This document shows, one piece after another, positions 60,019-64,000 of a stretch of 64,000 nucleotides of DNA. The translations under genes and the position numbers were made by a program. The notes under the pieces were generated by a model. That model did no database searches and had not been told where the DNA came from. It saw only the letters and a list, made by a program, of their open reading frames with translations. The first letter of the stretch is position 1, and every line of letters starts with the position of its first letter. Origin of the DNA: Erwinia_E haradaeae_G (lineage in GTDB: Bacteria > Pseudomonadota > Gammaproteobacteria > Enterobacterales > Enterobacteriaceae); the NCBI RefSeq assembly GCF_900698955.1, contig NZ_LR217720.1, forward strand, positions 620,001-684,000. The letters run 5' to 3'.

Positions 60019-60564
60019 ATGCTAAAAAATCCCCAAAAACGCTGGTACGTCGTGCAAGCGTTTTCCGGTTTTGAAAGTCGCGTGGCTCAGTCACTACGTG
60101 AGCATATTAAACTACATAATATGGAAGAATTATTTGGCGATATTATGGTACCTACTGAAGAAGTAGTTGAGATCCGTCGTGGACAACGTCGTAAAAGTGA
60201 ACGGAAGTTCTTTCCAGGGTACGTATTAGTACAAATGATTATGCACGATACTAGCTGGCATCTTGTACGAAACGTACCCAGAGTTATGGGTTTCATCGGT
60301 GGAACCTCTGATCATCCAGCACCAATTAGCAACAAAGAAGTTAACGCCATTGCTGCATTATTGCAGCAGATTGGAGATAAACCACGTCCTAAAACGTTAT
60401 TTGAACCTGGGGAGATGATACGTGTAAATGACGGTCCGTTTTCTGATTTTAATGGTGTTGTAGAAGAAGTTGACTACGAAAAAAGTCGCCTAAAAGTCTC
60501 TGTATCTATATTCGGCCGCGCCACACCTGTCGAGCTAGATTTCGCTCAAGTTGAAAAAGGATAA
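60019..60564 (+). CDS. nusG: Transcription termination/antitermination factor NusG
   Basis: Binds RNA polymerase, suppresses pausing and links it to Rho or the ribosome. It has 181 residues, the E. coli length. The NGN domain (RWYVVQAFSGFE, RKFFPGYVLVQM, FIGGTSDHPAPIS) and the C-terminal KOW domain (FEPGEMIRVNDGPFSDFNGVVEEVD) are both conserved. It is one base downstream of secE, clearly co-transcribed. A perfect inverted repeat about 110 nt further on is a candidate end of the operon. Confidence 0.98.
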   Translation: MLKNPQKRWYVVQAFSGFESRVAQSLREHIKLHNMEELFGDIMVPTEEVVEIRRGQRRKSERKFFPGYVLVQMIMHDTSWHLVRNVPRVMGFIGGTSDHPAPISNKEVNAIAALLQQIGDKPRPKTLFEPGEMIRVNDGPFSDFNGVVEEVDYEKSRLKVSVSIFGRATPVELDFAQVEKG

Positions 60565-60669
60565 TAATTATTGATCGCATACTATAAAATTACTCACCTA
60601 ATGTAGGTATCGTAAGACACGACTACACACTCACTAATTTTATTCTGAGTATCATAATTAACATTAGCG

Positions 60670-60699
60670 TTGCGAGCACCAATACAATTGGTGTATAAT
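60670..60699 (+). promoter_or_regulatory. Candidate rplKA promoter
   Basis: TTGCGA, 18 bp, TATAAT: a fair -35 and a perfect -10 upstream of rplK. The 18-bp spacer contains the perfect inverted repeat CACCAAT-ACA-ATTGGTG. Position fits the separate L11 operon promoter known from E. coli, but TATAAT-like strings are frequent in this A+T-rich DNA. Confidence 0.5.
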
Positions 60700-60701
60700 T
60701 T
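60677..60701 (+). terminator. Candidate secE-nusG terminator
   Basis: CACCAAT and ATTGGTG form a perfect 7-bp stem with an ACA loop, followed by TATAATTTT. This could be the intrinsic terminator of secE-nusG and overlaps the rplK promoter candidate. The two readings are not mutually exclusive. Confidence 0.45.
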
Positions 60702-61020
60702 TAAACTGCCTATGTGCTAAACTAATTAATTATAGTATATTGTCACAATCGTCGTATTTTGAAACCTCATAATAAAATATATACTACCTGAATATTTTAC
60801 ATTGCTTATATTTGTTGTTATGTTACTTCTAAAATACAAGATAATTGATACCTTAAATTATGTATATGCTTAACATGTTTTAACTCTCGACAGAGACCAT
60901 CTTTATCGAAATTAGAGATGCTTTCTAAGACAGCTAAGAGATAACTGATCTGATCATAACAAATAAAATCTTAAACAATTCAAATTCAAGAAAATTATCA
61001 CCTTATCTGAGGCATTCGTG

Positions 61021-61449
61021 ATGGCTAAGAAAGTACAAGCCTATATCAAGCTGCAGGTTGCAGCTGGCATGGCAAACCCGAGCCCACCAGTAGGGCCGGC
61101 GCTAGGCCAGAAAGGCGTAAATATTATGGAGTTTTGCAAAGCATTTAACGCTAAAACGGATTCGTTCGAAAAAGGCTTACCAATCCCAGTAGTGATCACT
61201 GTTTACGCCGATCGTTCATTTAGTTTTATCACAAAAACACCTCCTTCAGCTATACTTCTGAAGAAAGCAGCTGGTATTACATCCGGCTCTAGTAAACCCA
61301 ATAAGGATAAAGTTGGTACTTTGTCACATGCTCAAATACAAATGATAGCAGAAACAAAAGCACAAGATATGACTGGGTCTAATATTGAAGCTATGACTCG
61401 TTCAATTGAGGGTACTGCTCGTTCTATGGGCTTAGTGGTGGAGGGGTAG
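61021..61449 (+). CDS. rplK: 50S ribosomal protein L11
   Basis: Component of the GTPase-associated centre of the 50S subunit. The ATG at 61021 (GAGG 8 nt upstream; a GTG directly before it is in frame but unnecessary) gives 142 residues, as in E. coli. The N-terminal domain KVQAYIKLQVAAGMANPSPPVGPALGQ and the rRNA-binding C-terminal domain DMTGSNIEAMTRSIEGTARSMGL are highly conserved. G+C is visibly higher than in flanking spacer. rplA follows after one base. Confidence 0.98.
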   Translation: MAKKVQAYIKLQVAAGMANPSPPVGPALGQKGVNIMEFCKAFNAKTDSFEKGLPIPVVITVYADRSFSFITKTPPSAILLKKAAGITSGSSKPNKDKVGTLSHAQIQMIAETKAQDMTGSNIEAMTRSIEGTARSMGLVVEG

Positions 61450-61450
61450 A

Positions 61451-62155
61451 ATGGCTAAGCTGACTAGGCGTATGCGTGCTATACGTGAACAAATTCATAA
61501 AAATAAATTATACAATATTAGCGAAGCACTGATTCTCACAAAAGAGCAAGCAACCGCTAAATTTATAGAAAGCGTCGATGTAGCAATCAATTTAAGCATT
61601 GATGCACGCAAATCAGACCAAAACATACGAGGCTCTTCTATGCTTCCTCATGGAACTGGTCAATCTATACGAGTAGCGGTGTTCGCAAACCGAGACCATG
61701 CTATAGCCGCGCGAGATGCTGGCGCTGAACTTATTGGTATGGAAGATTTAGTAGAGCAGATCAAAAAAGGAAAAATGAATTTTGATGTTGTTATTGCATC
61801 TCCAGATTCAATGCATCTTGTAAGCCAAGTAGGCCAAATTCTTGGACCACGCGGTCTGATGCCAAACCCAAAAGTGGGGACGGTTACTAAAAATATAGCA
61901 GAAGCAGTAAAAAATGCTAAATCTGGTCAGATTCGTTATCGGAATGACAAAAACGGAATTGTGCATATCACGTTTGGTAAAGCAAACTTTGATGTAGATC
62001 AATTAAAAGAAAACTTAGAATCCTTTCTTTTTACTTTAAAAAAAACCAAACCACCTCAAGCAAAAGGTGTCTTTATTAAAAAAGTAAGTATTTCAAGTAC
62101 CATGGGAGCCTGTATCGCAGTGGATTTAGCCAGTCTAAGCGCGTGCATGACTTAA
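61451..62155 (+). CDS. rplA: 50S ribosomal protein L1
   Basis: L1-stalk protein that helps release deacylated tRNA and in E. coli represses its own operon. It has 234 residues, the E. coli length. Conserved blocks are ESVDVAINLSIDARKSDQNIRG, the LGPRGLMPNPKVGTVT loop and VKNAKSGQIRYRNDKNGI. It starts one base after the rplK stop, so the two are coupled. The stop is TAA. Confidence 0.98.
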   Translation: MAKLTRRMRAIREQIHKNKLYNISEALILTKEQATAKFIESVDVAINLSIDARKSDQNIRGSSMLPHGTGQSIRVAVFANRDHAIAARDAGAELIGMEDLVEQIKKGKMNFDVVIASPDSMHLVSQVGQILGPRGLMPNPKVGTVTKNIAEAVKNAKSGQIRYRNDKNGIVHITFGKANFDVDQLKENLESFLFTLKKTKPPQAKGVFIKKVSISSTMGACIAVDLASLSACMT

Positions 62156-62649
62156 TCTTAAGCTTCAAAAAAACCAATGTTTTTGCACTATAACCTATAT
62201 TTTAATATTTGAGTGTGTTATCAGTCGTATTTTCATACCATTCACTTATGTTGATTAATATACATAAAATAATTTAAAATTATAGAGTAAGGCAGATTCC
62301 GTTCATCTGTCTCAATGTCATTCACCTACATACAGTGATTGATTTTATAATTCTACTGATAACCCTGTACTCGTAGGAGTGTCGTATAAGTCATAGAGAT
62401 CTGGTATCTTAAGTAACAATCATCTTAATTTATAGGACTTATAATATAATAAGAGATGCAAACACCAGATATATACTTGCTTGTATTTAACATTTATCGT
62501 TTGTATCAACAGTGAAAAAACATCAAAACCTTTTCATCTAAAACATGCTTGATTCTTCGCAAAAAGCATCGATGCCTATCTTTTTAGAACAGATAAGGTA
62601 AGATATGAGTTTTGGGGTAATCCCGGTCCTAACCCAGGAGAACGAGCTA
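62156..62649. other. rplA-rplJ intergenic leader
   Basis: About 0.49 kb, similar in size to the E. coli rplA-rplJ interval, which carries a promoter and the mRNA leader bound by L10-(L12)4. Near its left end CAAAAA/TTTTTG forms a weak stem after rplA. I could not identify the L10-binding fold by eye. Confidence 0.5.
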
Positions 62650-63153
62650 ATGACTTTGAATCTTCAAGATAAAAAAGCGATTGTTGCGGAAGCCAGTAAA
62701 ATAGCGAAGGGCGCGCTATCGGCGGTGGTCGCAAATTTTAGTGGTATTACTGTAGATAAAATTACGGAATTACGAAAAAACAGCCGCGAAATGGGCGTAC
62801 ATATACGCATTATTCGTAATACCTTGTTACGTCGTGCTATGCAAGGCACTCCCTTTGAATGCCTTCAGCATACATTAACTGGTCCAACCTTAATTGCATA
62901 TTCTATGCAACACCCAGGTACTGCTGCTCGTCTTTTTAAAGAATTTTCGAAAACACACGTTAACTTTCATATTAAAGGTGCAGCTTTTGGAGGTGAACTA
63001 ATAAGTGCGGATCAAATTGACCGCCTAGCAACCTTACCAACGTATAATGAAGCAATTCAACGCCTTATGGCAACCATGAAAGAAGCATCTGCTGGAAAAC
63101 TGGCTCGCACTTTAGCTGCTTTGCGTAATCACAGAGAAGCTACTTCTGCTTAA
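62650..63153 (+). CDS. rplJ: 50S ribosomal protein L10
   Basis: Base of the L7/L12 stalk; in E. coli it also represses its own operon. The frame opens at 62605, but the ATG at 62650, behind GGAG, gives MTLNLQDKKAIVAEASKIAKGA, matching E. coli. It has 167 residues (E. coli 165). NTLLRRAMQGTPFECL, GPTLIAYSMQHPG and the C-terminal L12-binding helix region LATLPTYNEAIQRLMATMKEASAGKL are conserved. rplL follows 71 bp later. Confidence 0.97.
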   Translation: MTLNLQDKKAIVAEASKIAKGALSAVVANFSGITVDKITELRKNSREMGVHIRIIRNTLLRRAMQGTPFECLQHTLTGPTLIAYSMQHPGTAARLFKEFSKTHVNFHIKGAAFGGELISADQIDRLATLPTYNEAIQRLMATMKEASAGKLARTLAALRNHREATSA

Positions 63154-63224
63154 ATAGGCACATGTTGCGATGTCGCTCATTTGCTGAAATATATCAATTA
63201 CTTTCTGCATTTAGGAATATTGAG

Positions 63225-63593
63225 ATGTCAATCACTAAAGACCAAATTATTGAAGGCATTGCAGCTCTGTCTGTAATGGAAATTGTTGACTTAATCTCTA
63301 CCATGGAAGAGAAGTTTGGAGTATCCGCTTCTGCATATCCTGTGGTAGGTCCTACGAATGATCCTGAAGAGATAGAGGAAAAAACTGAGTTTGACGTCAT
63401 ACTTAAATCGATTGGTGTTAATAAAATTGCTGTAATTAAAGCAGTAAGAAGTGCAACTGGATTAGGACTGAAAGAAGCTAAAGATCTAGTTGAATCTGCA
63501 CCTGCTTCTTTAAAAGAAGGTATTACAAAAGATGAAGCTGAAAGCTTACAGAAAACACTAGAATCAACAGGCGCAGTGATAGAAGTTAGATAA
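63225..63593 (+). CDS. rplL: 50S ribosomal protein L7/L12
   Basis: Stalk protein that recruits translational GTPases. The frame opens at 63162, but the ATG at 63225 (AGGA 9 nt upstream) gives MSITKDQIIEGIAALSVMEIV, as in E. coli. It has 122 residues (E. coli 121). The C-terminal domain TEFDVILKSIGVNKIAVIKA, GLGLKEAKDLVESAP is well conserved. The hinge, Ala/Val-rich in E. coli, here reads ASAYPVVGPTNDPEEIEEK, richer in Pro and Asn and poorer in Ala. Confidence 0.97.
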   Translation: MSITKDQIIEGIAALSVMEIVDLISTMEEKFGVSASAYPVVGPTNDPEEIEEKTEFDVILKSIGVNKIAVIKAVRSATGLGLKEAKDLVESAPASLKEGITKDEAESLQKTLESTGAVIEVR

Positions 63594-63898
63594 AATAACT
63601 TTGTGGGTTGAAACAAGATCATAATATAACACACACTTATCATTGATCATGTGTGACCCACCAATATATTTTATCTATGCACAATCAATGATGCTTTATA
63701 GCTACTAGTCGTTGGCTATCTTCCTGTCTGTCCCTTGTTGCAAGCTTAACTTCAATTGCAAAAAATAAATAATTGAAGCCTCAACAAAAGAAGATATGAA
63801 CAACAAGTGATCCACTACTTCGATAATTCAAACAGCATTAAAGAACTATTCCCATGGATGGAGAACAAGGTTCTATTTTTAGAAAGCTGAGGAACCCT
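63594..63898. other. rplL-rpoB intergenic region
   Basis: About 0.3 kb, comparable to E. coli, where it holds an attenuator and an RNase III processing site. It contains the nested hairpin at 63603-63661; no other gene is seen. Confidence 0.6.
63603..63661 (+). promoter_or_regulatory. Nested hairpin between rplL and rpoB (attenuator or processing site)
   Basis: Outer stem GTGGGT (63603-63608) with ACCCAC (63656-63661), inner stem CACACA (63630-63635) with TGTGTG (63650-63655). It begins 9 nt after rplL, and the sequence beyond is T-rich. Position matches the attenuator/RNase III site of E. coli rplL-rpoB; function is inferred. Confidence 0.5.
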
Positions 63899-64000
63899 AT
63901 GGTTTACTCCTATACCGAGAAAAAACGCATTCGTAAAGATTTTGGTAAGCGTCCACAAGTTCTGGACATTCCTTATCTCCTTTCCATCCAGATTGACTCT
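63899..64000 (+). CDS. rpoB: DNA-directed RNA polymerase beta subunit, N-terminal end (partial)
   Basis: The ATG at 63899 with GAGGA 6 nt upstream opens a frame running off the window after 34 codons. MVYSYTEKKRIRKDFGKRPQ and VLDIPYLLSIQIDS are nearly identical to the E. coli RpoB N-terminus. It is the last gene of rplJ-rplL-rpoB(-rpoC). Only the first 34 of roughly 1340 residues are present. Confidence 0.96.
   Translation, partial: MVYSYTEKKRIRKDFGKRPQVLDIPYLLSIQIDS

Larger units (their letters stand above)
60565..61020. other. nusG-rplK intergenic region with inverted repeat and promoter candidate
   Basis: About 0.45 kb. Its main content is the inverted repeat/TATAAT element at 60670-60699 (described separately). 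The remaining roughly 320 nt up to rplK would be a long 5' leader; I see no L1-binding structure that I could assign with confidence. Confidence 0.6.

Overview
This window reads as part of the chromosome of a strongly reduced, A+T-rich gammaproteobacterial symbiont, most likely of an insect. Almost every recognisable protein aligns closely, often at identical length, with its enterobacterial (E. coli-type) orthologue. All of them are housekeeping, envelope or translation genes. Only about 38 kb of the 64 kb (sum of the called genes, roughly 60%) is coding. The rest is very A+T-rich, stop-dense spacer, often lying exactly where E. coli carries a gene that is missing here. I recognised no transposase, phage gene, CRISPR array, rRNA or tRNA. 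That combination suggests late-stage genome reduction by mutation and deletion rather than recent mobile-element activity. I cannot name the species from sequence reading alone.

Layout. 1-9.3 kb is the distal division and cell-wall cluster: murC (3' end), ddlB, [ftsQ missing], ftsA, ftsZ, lpxC, a dciA/DUF721 gene on the minus strand, [secM missing], secA. 10.8-12.5 kb holds the divergent epmB/efp pair. 13.5-14.9 kb holds rsxE-nth, without the other rsx genes. Then come tpiA, prfB-lysS, kdsA, tyrS and mlaA, separated by about 1 kb deserts. 26.4-29.1 kb is lolB-ispE-prs (minus strand), followed across an empty hemA position by prfA-prmC. 32.5-37.2 kb is tgt, [yajC missing], secD-secF. 37.8-45.1 kb has ydiK, pgpB, ribA and mrcB. 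A 4.5 kb desert follows, then ppk, another 2.3 kb desert, udk, pdxY and ptsI. The window ends with secE-nusG, rplK-rplA and rplJ-rplL-rpoB (5' end), in the classical order.

Functionally the cell keeps its own envelope (DdlB, PBP1b, LpxC, KdsA, MlaA, LolB, PgpB, IspE), Sec export (SecA, SecD, SecE, SecF), FtsZ-based division, translation factors (RF1, RF2, PrmC, EF-P with EpmB, LysRS, TyrRS) and parts of cofactor supply (RibA, PdxY). Several partners normally encoded next door are absent: FtsQ, SecM, YajC, HemA, HPr/Crr, the rest of Rsx, QueA and Ppx.

No new multi-gene system is visible. The observations most worth following are: (1) lolB is broken in its annotated frame by an A10 tract and becomes a full-length 206-residue lipoprotein if one base of the tract is skipped; (2) prfB has lost its programmed +1 frameshift and reads straight through; (3) catalytic-motif substitutions in PBP1b (SxN to SMH) and Nth (DTH to DRH); (4) orphan subunits (RsxE, enzyme I); and (5) perfect hairpins without U-tracts just 3' of several genes.
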